Assembly: GCA_903927965.1 (NCBI GenBank)
Contig: CAIYPA010000280.1
Location: forward strand, 1 to 34,433
Reading direction: 5' to 3'
DNA from: an uncultured Bacteroidia bacterium
GTDB taxonomy: Bacteria; Bacteroidota; Bacteroidia; Bacteroidales; Prolixibacteraceae
Length of the DNA: 34,433 nucleotides
Of this stretch, positions 24,605-32,499 are shown in pieces. Positions within the stretch are counted from its first letter, which is position 1. Every line of letters starts with the position of its first letter. A program made the translations under genes and the position numbers. The notes below the pieces were generated by a model that had not been told where the DNA came from, searched no databases, and worked only from the letters and a program-made list of their open reading frames with translations.

Positions 24605-24638
24605 AAACCTTCAAGGTTTTCGAAAACCTTGAAGGTTT
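24605..24638. repeat. Palindrome copy 3, between convergent genes
   Basis: A perfect 34-bp palindrome: 17-base arms reading AAACCTTCAAGG outward from the centre TTTTCGAAAA. It lies 2 bases after the UPF0158 stop and 9 bases from the stop of the convergent cytochrome gene, the ideal place for a bidirectional terminator. Confidence 0.88.
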
Positions 24639-24647
24639 CATAATCGA

Positions 24648-27026
24648 TTATTTTTTACCGGCGTTAAACCGCTCTTCCTTTTTGTCAGCAATAAAGGCAA
24701 CAACCCCTATCAATCCAAAAACAACTACGACTACAACCGGAAACCTAAGCCCTTCACCGCTTCCATACGAATGGAGTCCCGAAAGGTAGTAGTTTACACC
24801 AAGATAGGTCATCAGGACGGAGAGCAACCCAACAACGGCGGCCAGGTTAAAGGCAAACCAGCCACGGAATCCGGGGATCAGCCGCATATGTGTGATAAAG
24901 CTGTACAATAAAATGGTTACAAGCGACCAGGTTTCCTTTGGGTCCCATCCCCAATAACGGCCCCACGATTCGTTTGCCCAAATCCCGCCAAGAAAAGTCC
25001 CGATGGTCAGGAAATAGAGTCCAAGGATCATCGCCGCTTCATTGATGGTCGTCAACTGGTCGATTGTGATGCCGATCCTCTTGCGGTTATCGACATTTTG
25101 GAAGGCTGCCATGCTGATGTTGATCAGGCCAATGATCGCGCTCACCCCGATAAATCCATAGCTCCCGGTAATAATGGCAACGTGGATGGTCAGCCAATAC
25201 GATTTGAGCACCGGCACCAGATTGGTGATCTCAGGGTTCAACCAGCTCATCTGCGCAACAAAAAGGGTCAATCCTGAAAGAATAGCCGCAGCGGCCAGTA
25301 CCATGGGATTCCGTCGGGCAAAGATCAAGCCTGCCAGCATCCCTGCCCAGGCAATGTAGATCATTGACTCATAACCATCGCTCCATGGCATATGTCCTGA
25401 AACATAGCCTCTTACAATCAATCCTGAAGTATGTGCAAGAAAACCAATGAACAAGGCCAGAACAGTATAGTTCACTGCCTTCTGGTTCAGTTTTTTTCCG
25501 GTAAACAGCGAGTAAAAGAAAAATCCCAACAAGACAAACCCAAGCAGGATATACCATCCGGTCAGGTCTTTGAATATGTTGATGTGGTTATACAGGATTT
25601 CGAGTTTCTGTTTGTTCTTAGGCGGAATCAAGGCAGCCCCATAGTTTTGCTGGTAGCTGATGATCTGGGCAGTTGCCAAAAGTGCCCCTTCGGTATTGTC
25701 TGAATTTAAAGCAGTCAAAAAATTCGCATAAGCGTTACGAATGGTGATGGAATCGCGGCCAAAAGTTGCAGGAAGTTGTGAATGGGGTGAATACCATACC
25801 TGATCTGCCGGATTGGCTGATGGGAAGAACTTGAACTGCTCGCCCTGATAGACCTGATAAATCACATTGAGCCGCTCATCGACTTTGATCACATCGTTGT
25901 CGAAACGGCTCCGCTCGGCTGGTTTCTTGTTGTAGGCGGCCTGAACTTCGGTCCCCATCTTGTAACGTCCCTGCTGATCGAAGAAGTCGCTGAATGCTGC
26001 CGTACTGCTTGATACACCCAAAGCTGTTTGAAGCTGGTCGTCAGAGATAGCGATCATTGGCACCGACTGCCATTGTTGTGCCCTGACAGTCATCCCCAAA
26101 AGCACCTGTTCGGGAGTTTGTCCGAACATCCCTTCGGTACGCGATGCTTTCATGACCACCTCATAGGCAAGCGTACTGAATGGCTTGATCCTTCCATCGT
26201 GACCTTGCACCCACACTTTGGCGAACTCTTTTGCTATGACAGGCGAAACAGGTTGAGGTTCAGCAGCATATGTTGAAAAGCTTCCCAATAAAATAAAGGA
26301 CACAACCATTGTAGTCCCCGCTGCGGCTTTTTTCATCAAACCGTAAAAGTGGCTCTTTGGATTGAAAATCGACAAGATGATCCCAAGAAAAAGGAGGAAA
26401 TATCCTACATAGGTAAGGTAAGTCCCTGCCAAGTCCTGGTTTACCGAAAGGATCGTTCCCTGTTCATCCATATCGTACGACGATTGATAAAAACGGTATC
26501 CCCTGTGTTTCAATACATTGTTCATAAATATCTTGTGATCTTCATTGAGTCCCTGTTCGGTATCGATCAGCGTAACCAGACTCTCATACGATGAAGGGCT
26601 GTTTGAGCCCGGATACCTTTGGAGCACAAAATCGTTCAGCTTTAACGAGAAGGGAAGTTGTACCTCTACATCGTTGGAAACCATCTTGTTCGTAGTTTCC
26701 CCTTCGCGGATATGGACCACCCCTTCGCTCCCGAAATAACGTGTGACACCTGCCCCGATGATGATGAGGATAAATGCGAGGTGGAAAATGCCCATGGTCA
26801 ACTTCTTGAACTGGTACATCTTGTACTTTGTGAAATTGTAAATCAGGTTGACCGAAAGGATCAGCATGATCAGTTCGAGCCACCACGAATTGTAAACCGC
26901 AGCGCGTGCCGTTTCGACACCATACGAGCTTTCGATGAACGTGGCAACACCAAGTGAAACAGCAAATACCAGCAAAAGAAAACCGGCAGTCGCAATTGAA
27001 AACAGATATTTTGTTAATTTCTCCAT
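24648..27026 (-). CDS. Cytochrome c biogenesis protein, ResB/CcsA-type fusion
   Basis: In system II cytochrome c maturation, CcsB (ResB) and CcsA move haem across the membrane and attach it to apocytochromes. Here both are one chain of 792 residues. The first 220 residues are a short ResB-like part with three membrane helices near 8-100 and another near 205-225. A periplasmic region of about 240 residues follows. The C-terminal 300 residues are CcsA, with several helices and the haem-binding tryptophan-rich motif ESWGRYWGWDPKETW (D695). Histidine-bearing loops flank it (TSGLIVRGYVSGHMPWSDG and LTIHVAIITG). The domain order fits CcsBA-type fusions. No cytochrome or Nrf genes are nearby. It implies at least one c-type cytochrome in the organism. 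Confidence 0.93.
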   Translation of the reverse strand: MEKLTKYLFSIATAGFLLLVFAVSLGVATFIESSYGVETARAAVYNSWWLELIMLILSVNLIYNFTKYKMYQFKKLTMGIFHLAFILIIIGAGVTRYFGSEGVVHIREGETTNKMVSNDVEVQLPFSLKLNDFVLQRYPGSNSPSSYESLVTLIDTEQGLNEDHKIFMNNVLKHRGYRFYQSSYDMDEQGTILSVNQDLAGTYLTYVGYFLLFLGIILSIFNPKSHFYGLMKKAAAGTTMVVSFILLGSFSTYAAEPQPVSPVIAKEFAKVWVQGHDGRIKPFSTLAYEVVMKASRTEGMFGQTPEQVLLGMTVRAQQWQSVPMIAISDDQLQTALGVSSSTAAFSDFFDQQGRYKMGTEVQAAYNKKPAERSRFDNDVIKVDERLNVIYQVYQGEQFKFFPSANPADQVWYSPHSQLPATFGRDSITIRNAYANFLTALNSDNTEGALLATAQIISYQQNYGAALIPPKNKQKLEILYNHINIFKDLTGWYILLGFVLLGFFFYSLFTGKKLNQKAVNYTVLALFIGFLAHTSGLIVRGYVSGHMPWSDGYESMIYIAWAGMLAGLIFARRNPMVLAAAAILSGLTLFVAQMSWLNPEITNLVPVLKSYWLTIHVAIITGSYGFIGVSAIIGLINISMAAFQNVDNRKRIGITIDQLTTINEAAMILGLYFLTIGTFLGGIWANESWGRYWGWDPKETWSLVTILLYSFITHMRLIPGFRGWFAFNLAAVVGLLSVLMTYLGVNYYLSGLHSYGSGEGLRFPVVVVVVFGLIGVVAFIADKKEERFNAGKK

Positions 27027-27263
27027 CTGAAAATTGTTTTAAACATACAGGTAGTCAGCCCGTATGGCAGGATTAAAAAGATATAATTCATTGCATTACA
27101 GCGAATTGTTGGGATAACCAATGCCATACCCAGCAGCCGGAAATGCAGCGTAAAGATAAAAACTCCCTTTAAACGACCATCCGACACTCCTATAAAAAAT
27201 GAAGGGGGGTAAATGTTCACGGGAATTTTGCTCGGGGGGAGGAAAGTTGGGGGATTTCGGTGG

Positions 27264-27319
27264 CTGGCGGCTTGTAACTGGCGGCTGGCAATTGGCTGGT
27301 GGCTACTTGCGGCTGTCTT
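27264..27319 (+). repeat. Heptad repeat C (single arm, 8 units)
   Basis: Eight 7-base units in phase: CTGGCGG, CTTGTAA, CTGGCGG, CTGGCAA, TTGGCTG, GTGGCTA, CTTGCGG, CTGTCTT. Several units carry substitutions but the period holds. I find no opposed arm within 200 bases on either side. Confidence 0.8.
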
Positions 27320-27384
27320 ATGCTTCCTATTTTTTGGAAGCAAGGTTGCACCGGATGGATTGTATTTCTACCATAAAATTACGG

Positions 27385-27418
27385 ATTGCACGAATTTAAT
27401 AATGAATTGTACGAATTT
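27385..27418. repeat. Two copies of ATTGyACGAATTT, 21 bases apart
   Basis: ATTGCACGAATTT (27385-27397) and ATTGTACGAATTT (27406-27418) differ at one position. It may be a remnant of a dispersed AT-rich repeat. No arms or coding function are visible. Confidence 0.5.
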
Positions 27419-27445
27419 TTAGCAGGGAAAGGAAGGGAAAGGACA

Positions 27446-27473
27446 AAAATGCCCGGTGAAAGCAGGGCATTTT
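27446..27473. terminator. Hairpin with A- and T-tracts
   Basis: AAAATGCCC (27446-27454) and GGGCATTTT (27465-27473) are perfect 9-bp complements with a 10-base loop, with A and T tracts on either side as in a bidirectional intrinsic terminator. No gene ends nearby on the plus strand. The caspase operon ends 255 bases away on the minus strand. Confidence 0.5.
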
Positions 27474-27727
27474 AAGTAAATATGTTTTAACGTCTCAGCG
27501 CCAAATTGCGTTTGGGAGCAAAGAACCGTTTCTTTATCCAGAGTTAATTAGTGAATAAAAGTACGAAAAACTTTGGCTTCTGCATATCTGCCTAAATGAC
27601 ATTTAGCGTGTGTTTCCATTCGTTTTTAGTTGTAGTGGCAGCTGATTAGGTACAAGAAATAGAATTATAAGAAAATACTCTTTGCAGTTTCATGCGAAGT
27701 AAGGTAGGGCAAGGTAAATGAAAAAAC

Positions 27728-28933
27728 TTAGAAACCATTTACAACCCACTTGTCCCAATTGTCTTGAACATATGGACTAACTATTACTTGTGGATTCTGT
27801 TCTTTATCGTTAATCATTACCGATCTTAGGCCAACCTCTGATGTTAAATATTCAGCGAGCTGCTTGTATGTTAGATTGCCCTTCGTTTCCTGAAGTTTCT
27901 TTAACAGAAAGTAGGTAAATATTCCATGATGTTTATACTTATAAGCGGATGATGATTGTTCACCGCTACTAGCTGTGAAGACAACCAAATTGCCAGTAAG
28001 TAATTCTTCTTTTGGTTTCACTTTAATACCCCTTACAGTAACTAATCCTTGATTCCTGGCACCACCGCTGAAACAAGCATCAATAAATACGGTAACTTTT
28101 TTGGTGGGAAATTCAGTAATCTTTGCATATAAATCTTTAAGATTGATAGCAAACTTCAAATCGGAACTTGAAACATCAACCGGAATAAGGTATGGCTCTT
28201 TTGTCACTTCATGAGGCAAACCATGTCCTGCATAGTAAAAAATCAGTTGTGCCTTACCATTCAAATTCTTTGCATAAAGGCTCAATTTTTCGATTGACCT
28301 ATTCATTTCAACTGTTTTGGCGTTTGCCAGGTAGATAATATTCTCGTCAGGAACGCCGAGGACCGATTTAGTGTATTCTTTGAATACTTTAGCGTCATTT
28401 ATTGCATAAGCAACATTAACTTCACTATTTAATGTAGGCTGAAAACTACTGTAATCTTCATTACCAATAATCAGGGCGAAAGTTTGGGAATTTGACTTAA
28501 CAGCACTTGGAATGTTTTCATCCACATCGGAAATTATTTCATTTTCCTTTATTTTATCCTTACTTTGAAGTTTATCATTAGAACTTTCACTTATTGATAG
28601 GTTGTTTTCATCAGATTTTTGATGATTAACCTGATCTTGTATCATAAAAGTAAAGTTCAGAGAAGCTTTTTTCCCTTCATATGGTGGCTGAATGTATGAT
28701 TCCTTCTCAGTATATCCTTCTGGGCGTGCAATTATTGTATGAGGATTTTTATCGATCATTACTGTACCCCGTTTTGCTTTTAACAACACTTTCCCATCAA
28801 CAATGAATGTTGTATTTAAAATATTGGATGATAGAAATAACTCGATATTTGATTGGGAATTAAGCTTAGGATAATACTCTTTCTGACCAAATACATTATT
28901 GGTGAAAAACAACAAAATTATTAATGCTCTCAT
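27728..28933 (-). CDS. Secreted caspase-family (C14) peptidase
   Basis: I start at ATG 28933, which opens a signal peptide (RALIILLFFTNNVFGQ). A longer frame would overlap the upstream lipoprotein gene. The 401-residue protein has an N-terminal beta domain of about 110 residues (a PEGA-like look: VDGKVLLKAKRGTV, HTIIARPEGY), a serine/asparagine-rich linker, then a caspase fold. That fold begins FALIIGNEDY, and has FYYAGHG with H237 and VFIDACFSGG with C287, the expected catalytic dyad, then a helical end. Such peptidases cut after basic or acidic residues, but specificity cannot be read here. Being secreted sets it apart from cytoplasmic caspase-like defence effectors. It closes a three-gene operon with two related lipoproteins. 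The region is AT-rich compared with its neighbours, hinting at acquisition. Confidence 0.88.
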   Translation of the reverse strand: MRALIILLFFTNNVFGQKEYYPKLNSQSNIELFLSSNILNTTFIVDGKVLLKAKRGTVMIDKNPHTIIARPEGYTEKESYIQPPYEGKKASLNFTFMIQDQVNHQKSDENNLSISESSNDKLQSKDKIKENEIISDVDENIPSAVKSNSQTFALIIGNEDYSSFQPTLNSEVNVAYAINDAKVFKEYTKSVLGVPDENIIYLANAKTVEMNRSIEKLSLYAKNLNGKAQLIFYYAGHGLPHEVTKEPYLIPVDVSSSDLKFAINLKDLYAKITEFPTKKVTVFIDACFSGGARNQGLVTVRGIKVKPKEELLTGNLVVFTASSGEQSSSAYKYKHHGIFTYFLLKKLQETKGNLTYKQLAEYLTSEVGLRSVMINDKEQNPQVIVSPYVQDNWDKWVVNGF

Positions 28934-28960
28934 AGATTTTAAGTTGTGTTCAGCATTTAT

Positions 28961-28990
28961 AAAGGGATTCCGTATTAACGGAATACCTTT
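28961..28990 (-). other. Hairpin between the lipoprotein and caspase genes
   Basis: AAAGGGATTCCGT (28961-28973) and ACGGAATACCTTT (28978-28990) pair over 13 bases with one mismatch around ATTA. In the operon transcript it lies just before the caspase start, so it could attenuate transcription or be a processing or stability element. Confidence 0.5.
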
Positions 28991-29010
28991 ATAATTTTGT
29001 ATAAATTTGC

Positions 29011-29391
29011 TTAGTGACCGATATCCTGCTTTCCAACTACCATTTTTGCCGCTTCTCCCGTTAACGAATACGTATAAAAAACCAAGTAAGGCCCAAGTAT
29101 CCAAGTTGTTGTCCAATCTGCAGATCCATTTATTAATATATCTGCGTCTGGATATGCACTCAGTGCTTTTCTTTCAGCTTTTTCATAATCCTTTTTCTTG
29201 AAACTAACCGGATTAAGAGATAAAAACTGAACTTTAGTTTTTTTAGCACTTGTAAGCCCCAAAGGTGTAACATTACTGTTTGGATAAACAAATTGTTTGT
29301 TTGTATATGTTCCTCCTATATTACTAACTGCACAACCAGTAAATAAAATTAGAGAAAAAAGCACTATTGTAATATATTTTGTAGTTTTCAT
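29011..29391 (-). CDS. Small lipoprotein, paralogue of the next gene
   Basis: The 126-residue protein begins with a lipoprotein signal ending in LFTGC, with C20 as the lipidated residue. The mature part is small and beta-rich, with a middle helix (YEKAERKALSAYPDADIL) and a C-terminal GEAAKMVVGKQDIGH. These same landmarks occur in the adjacent gene (EVINKALAQDPKADML and GESAKQVIGKQDLNH), so the two arose by duplication and diverged widely. I do not recognise a named family. It starts 3 bases after the upstream stop and is followed, after 77 bases, by the caspase gene. It could anchor or restrain the caspase at the membrane, but only position supports this. Confidence 0.85.
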   Translation of the reverse strand: MKTTKYITIVLFSLILFTGCAVSNIGGTYTNKQFVYPNSNVTPLGLTSAKKTKVQFLSLNPVSFKKKDYEKAERKALSAYPDADILINGSADWTTTWILGPYLVFYTYSLTGEAAKMVVGKQDIGH

Positions 29392-29394
29392 AGT

Positions 29395-29799
29395 TTAATG
29401 GTTTAGATCTTGTTTTCCAATTACTTGTTTTGCTGATTCACCCTCAACAGTTAATCTCCCTAAATTAAAATACCCCAATATACAAATTACCCTCCAATTG
29501 AATCCAGCATTTAAAAGCATGTCAGCTTTTGGGTCCTGAGCTAAAGCTTTATTTATTACTTCACGCTCATCTTTACCTTTCACAACAGGAGGAATCAAAA
29601 ATCCAAACTTTGCTATTTTAGCCTTTAATTGCTTATTGTTACTAACTACATTGGCATTTGGATAAGCAAAATGGGTGCTTGGCTTAACATAATAATAGCT
29701 AGTCATACAACTACTTAATGTAAATCCAAGTAAAACCACAAAAACTAAACTTAGTCTTTTAGCGGTTTTAGCTTTCGACAAAAGAATTGTTTTAATCAT
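29395..29799 (-). CDS. Small lipoprotein, first gene of the caspase operon
   Basis: The 134-residue protein has a long basic start (KAKTAKR), then a hydrophobic segment ending in LSSC, with C31 as the lipidated residue. The mature domain shares with its neighbour a YPN-aromatic strand, the N/K-A-x-x-x-P-x-A-D-x-L motif and the GxxAKQVIGKQD ending. No function is known to me. It has a clear promoter just upstream and leads the transcript of two lipoproteins plus a caspase-fold peptidase. An inner ATG (residue 1 versus a later one) would not change the lipobox. Confidence 0.85.
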   Translation of the reverse strand: MIKTILLSKAKTAKRLSLVFVVLLGFTLSSCMTSYYYVKPSTHFAYPNANVVSNNKQLKAKIAKFGFLIPPVVKGKDEREVINKALAQDPKADMLLNAGFNWRVICILGYFNLGRLTVEGESAKQVIGKQDLNH

Positions 29800-29841
29800 A
29801 CGTGTTTAATTTAAGTTTAAAAATTATTTTATGAATAAGGG

Positions 29842-29873
29842 CAAATATAAAGTTTTTATTGTTGTTTAACAAT
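29842..29873 (-). promoter_or_regulatory. Promoter of the lipoprotein-caspase operon
   Basis: On the minus strand TATATTTG (29842-29849) is a perfect -7 box and ATTG (29870-29873) lies 20 bases upstream as a one-mismatch -33 box. The first gene starts 42 bases after the -7 box, leaving a short leader. Confidence 0.65.
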
Positions 29874-29976
29874 CTAATTAAATTTTTAATTTCCTGTTAT
29901 ACAACATGTTTTTCTCCCCCACGATCAAAAATGGGAAGGTATCACTGCCCTTTTTCTTTAAAGACTGATTTGATTT

Positions 29977-30813
29977 TCAATCGTTTAAATTTAATATTTG
30001 TTTCACTTGTTCTATTGATATTTCAAAAGACAACGAAATGATATTAAGGTCAATACCATTCTTGTACAAACTAATTACCGATTTTCTTACTGTTTCACCA
30101 ATCGCTTTTTCAACAGCCCTTTTCGTTTTGGAGCTTTCATCCGCTTTGCGCATCGAAGCATAATCATACGCCAACAGCTCTTCTTTGGACCAATTGTGCT
30201 TATCTGCGTCTTCATAGGCACGTTTTAATCCTTCATCAGTTACGTTTTCAGGTATCACGTCAAGATTTGGAGCCTTTTTAATGAAATAGACCCACTTTTC
30301 AATTAGTGATTCAATTTTAATTTCATCTTCTTTAAACTTTGGCAGTTCAATAAAGTTAAATTCCAAATCGCTAAGTTCTTGTTTTCCGGTTTTCTTATTT
30401 GTAATTAAATGATGTGTCAAATAATCATCGCCATCAAAAAAATCAAAATTTAAAATGCCAATAAAAATTACCTGTTTTAATTTGGGATAATCTTCACCAA
30501 CTTCAATTTGTGATGAATATTGCTTTGCAGTATAATATTGCACCCGTTTATCAAAACCGTCAGATTCTTCAACTTGCATTTCAACAATGTACCATATATT
30601 GCGTTCGTCAGTAACCTTAACATCAAGGATCGAACTCTTTAAATCCTTAATTTCAGGTAATTGAAAGGGGTTTTTAATTTCTATTTTAACTATCTTTTTC
30701 CCTTTGGGTAATTCAAGAACAGCATTGAGAAATGAAATGAGGATTTCTTTTTTATTCTCGTTTCCAAATATTTTGCGGAAAGCTATATCGTTCTTTATAT
30801 CAACAAATTTCAT
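29977..30813 (-). CDS. Rpn-family PD-(D/E)XK nuclease/transposase-like protein
   Basis: I choose ATG 30813, giving the usual start MKFVDIKNDIAFRKIFG and 278 residues. The longer frame begins with TTG inside a predicted -7 box. Rpn proteins (recombination-promoting nucleases, PDDEXK_2) have a conserved N-terminal DPKxDxxFKxIFG-like block and a nuclease core. Here that is SSILDVKV with D64 and WYIVEMQV with E78-x-Q80, the family's variant with glutamine in place of lysine. The C-terminal part is helical (LLAYDYASMRKAD). Family members enhance RecA-independent recombination, and recent views also see them as toxin-like. It stands alone beside the caspase operon, in the same AT-rich patch. No terminal repeats or transposon ends are visible. 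Confidence 0.9.
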   Translation of the reverse strand: MKFVDIKNDIAFRKIFGNENKKEILISFLNAVLELPKGKKIVKIEIKNPFQLPEIKDLKSSILDVKVTDERNIWYIVEMQVEESDGFDKRVQYYTAKQYSSQIEVGEDYPKLKQVIFIGILNFDFFDGDDYLTHHLITNKKTGKQELSDLEFNFIELPKFKEDEIKIESLIEKWVYFIKKAPNLDVIPENVTDEGLKRAYEDADKHNWSKEELLAYDYASMRKADESSKTKRAVEKAIGETVRKSVISLYKNGIDLNIISLSFEISIEQVKQILNLND

Positions 30814-30837
30814 AACCGTGTCATCTATATTTATATA

Positions 30838-30845
30838 CAAAGATA
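30838..30845 (-). promoter_or_regulatory. -7 box for the Rpn gene
   Basis: On the minus strand this reads TATCTTTG, a perfect TAnnTTTG box, 24 bases upstream of ATG 30813. It overlaps the TTG at 30840, which excludes that codon as the start. Confidence 0.6.
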
Positions 30846-31149
30846 CAATATTTAAAGAAAAACCATATTGATCGATTCACATTTAATGTAGTGTCGCGAG
30901 TCCTTTTCATCTCGTTGATTGGATCTTCCCATCCAGGGTGAGCTTACGTGGCTTTTCCTTGATCCTGCTTTTCACTACCGTCATCACCAGAGTTGTAGCA
31001 GCTTCAACGGCAGTTTCCCCTTCAATTGGATTTTACAAAACCCCCATTCGTTCAGGCCCCCTCGTTTGGCAGTGGTTTTGCGGCGCAAGGGTCGTTTGAG
31101 CTTTTTTGTGGAACCTGATTGTGCCGCTTGTGTGGAGTGTTTGTTGGGT

Positions 31150-31221
31150 GTTACTAAGGTTAAAGAATTTAAAATAAGGTTTTTAGCCTTTGAGCAGGTT
31201 TTTACGAAAAACCTTAGTAAC
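31150..31221. repeat. 12-bp inverted repeat, 48 bases apart
   Basis: GTTACTAAGGTT (31150-31161) and AACCTTAGTAAC (31210-31221) are perfect complements. Inside, GGTTTTT and AAAAACC form a second hairpin overlapping the right arm, so two alternative foldings are possible. It may be the remnant of a small mobile element. Confidence 0.6.
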
Positions 31222-31304
31222 CAGTTATTCACAAATAGATCAAACCTTATTCCCTTATTATGAAAATAAAGTTGAATCCCCTCCGAAAAGATAAAAACAA
31301 AAAA

Positions 31305-31420
31305 TGCCACAAAGACTCTAAGACACAAAATTTTCACAAAGAATTGAAATTCAGCACCATATCCTTAGTGTATCCTTATTGTCCTTGTGTCTTTCCCGAA
31401 AGTCGGGACAAGTTGTGGCA
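31305..31420. repeat. Inverted repeat of the TGCCACAAAG type
   Basis: TGCCACAA (31305-31312) pairs with TTGTGGCA (31413-31420). Between them, left-side AAGACACAAA and right-side CCTTGTGTCTTT are also roughly complementary, and TCCCGA-AAG-TCGGGA (31394-31408) is a small perfect hairpin. Such CACAAAG-rich inverted repeats are common between genes in Bacteroidota. Confidence 0.6.
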
Positions 31421-31592
31421 GAAGAGGGCTTTTCGGAGTGGACTCAAAGTTCTTTTTGCATGGTTGTTCTTTCTGGAATTCCTTCTATCTCCGATGGGTT
31501 GGCAGTGATTCCTTTTCTGCAGGGTCTTCTCGATTTTTGATTCGAATGGAATTGGAATGGGAAAATCCTTTCAAGAGGTAAATACAATAAAT

Positions 31593-31631
31593 AAACTCAT
31601 AATACATTATCATTTAATATATTATGAGTTT
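31593..31631. repeat. 12-bp inverted repeat with 15-base loop
   Basis: AAACTCATAATA (31593-31604) and TATTATGAGTTT (31620-31631) are perfect complements. It lies 47 bases past the DUF6048 stop, so it may end that minus-strand transcript. Confidence 0.55.
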
Positions 31632-31655
31632 AAGTCGAACTACTTTTTATATTGG

Positions 31656-31676
31656 AAGCCAGTTGCCAGCAGCCAG
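31656..31676 (-). repeat. Heptad repeat D (single arm, 3 units)
   Basis: Three 7-base units in GCCAG orientation (AAGCCAG, TTGCCAG, CAGCCAG) abut the 3' end of the DUF6048 gene. No opposed arm is seen. Confidence 0.65.
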
Positions 31677-31677
31677 C

Positions 31678-32499
31678 CTAATTTTCCCCGCTTCTTAAAT
31701 TCCTAAGCGAACTTCCACCTGATGAACCCGATCTGCCAGAACCGGATCTTCCGGAACCACCCTGCTGTGAATTTGGATCTTCCTCCCCTTGATGGACCGA
31801 ACCGCCCATTTTGATCACCTTGGGCAAGGTTTTCGTCCTGAAGATTGGGAAGCGGTAGTAAACGCCAAAACTAAAATCAAATGGAACGCCATTCGATGTT
31901 TTGCCGATCCCGGGGATCATATAAGGGGTAATGTTCGGATCGTTCGTGACAGCTACTGGAAATTTGGCCCTAAGCGACCATCCAAGAAAGAAATTCCTCA
32001 CAATCTCGCCTTTCATCCCAAAAACCAACTCTGCCCAATGGGCATTCATGGTGTGGGTCGGCACCGAAGTTTCCAGCGTTCCCCAATAATTTGAATACTT
32101 TATATCGCTGGTTTCCTGATTGAACAAAGAATATCCATACCTCGCACCGATAAAAACGAAATCGTGGTCACTGAGCGATTCAAATTTAACAATGTTCACA
32201 TCGACACCCAACCTGGCATAGGTCCCACTGTTCTTGTAGCGGAAGCCATCCCTCTGATCATCAAACCATTGCATACCCAATTCAAATGTTGGGAAATAAT
32301 TACCCTTGTAAGGGACATCGGCCTGCAGTTCCCAGCCATTCCGTTTTGCAGTTTGCATCACAGGCAACAGGAACCGCGAAAGGTCGATCCCAACCCGGGG
32401 CCCTTCGTACCGCCAAACTTCGGCTTTCTTCACCTGTGCAAAACCCTGTAAACTGTTAATGAACAGCAGGATTAAAATAGATCCTAATATTTTGGTCAT
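31678..32499 (-). CDS. DUF6048 family protein, probable outer-membrane beta-barrel
   Basis: The 273-residue protein has a signal peptide (ILILLFINSLQGFAQ) and a series of alternating beta strands (RVGIDLSRFL, FPTFELGMQWFDDQ, YARLGVDVNIV, FVFIGARYGYSLF, FDFSFGVYYRFPIF) with aromatic ends, as in small outer-membrane barrels. The pattern matches DUF6048 proteins of Bacteroidota. After the last strand comes a 45-residue tail rich in glycine and serine (GSGRSGSGRSGSSGG), probably disordered and absent from some relatives. It overlaps the end of the DUF6452 gene by 44 bases, so the two are translated from one message. Function unknown, probably in the cell envelope. Confidence 0.85.
   Translation of the reverse strand: MTKILGSILILLFINSLQGFAQVKKAEVWRYEGPRVGIDLSRFLLPVMQTAKRNGWELQADVPYKGNYFPTFELGMQWFDDQRDGFRYKNSGTYARLGVDVNIVKFESLSDHDFVFIGARYGYSLFNQETSDIKYSNYWGTLETSVPTHTMNAHWAELVFGMKGEIVRNFFLGWSLRAKFPVAVTNDPNITPYMIPGIGKTSNGVPFDFSFGVYYRFPIFRTKTLPKVIKMGGSVHQGEEDPNSQQGGSGRSGSGRSGSSGGSSLRNLRSGEN

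Larger units (their letters stand above)
27027..27727. other. 701-bp gene-free region with repeats
   Basis: I see no gene. The first 230 bases contain the upstream region of the cytochrome gene, with a near-match to the -7 box on the minus strand. Then come heptad repeat C, a 21-base-period repeat, and a hairpin, each listed separately. The remainder (about 27480-27727) is AT-rich with no recognisable feature. The 109-codon minus-strand frame across 27014-27343 is judged spurious. Confidence 0.6.
30841..31677. other. 837-bp gene-free region with repeats and a possible gene tail
   Basis: I see no intact gene. On the minus strand a 41-codon Met-poor frame (31032 down to a stop at 30907-30909) reads protein-like (VVKSRIKEKPRKLTLDGKIQ) and could be the tail of a lost gene. 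Overlapping frames on both strands (30919-31263, 30984-31337) have the biased composition of shadows. The rest holds inverted repeats at 31150-31221, 31305-31420 and 31593-31631 and the heptad repeat D, listed separately. Confidence 0.5.

Noticed and set aside
27014-27343. Minus-strand open frame of 109 codons overlapping the cytochrome gene start
   Set aside because: Its first third is the translated heptad repeat C, the rest has no protein-like pattern, and it overlaps a certain gene.
28934-29116. Longer N-terminus for the caspase gene
   Set aside because: It would overlap the lipoprotein gene by more than 100 bases and hide the signal peptide that starts at 28933.
29977-30840. Complete insertion sequence around the Rpn gene
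   Set aside because: No terminal inverted repeats or target duplications are seen at its borders.
30919-31337. Overlapping open frames on both strands (114 and 117 codons)
   Set aside because: Composition is biased (K/R-rich on one strand, F/L/P-rich on the other), as expected for repeat-derived DNA. No start or family support.
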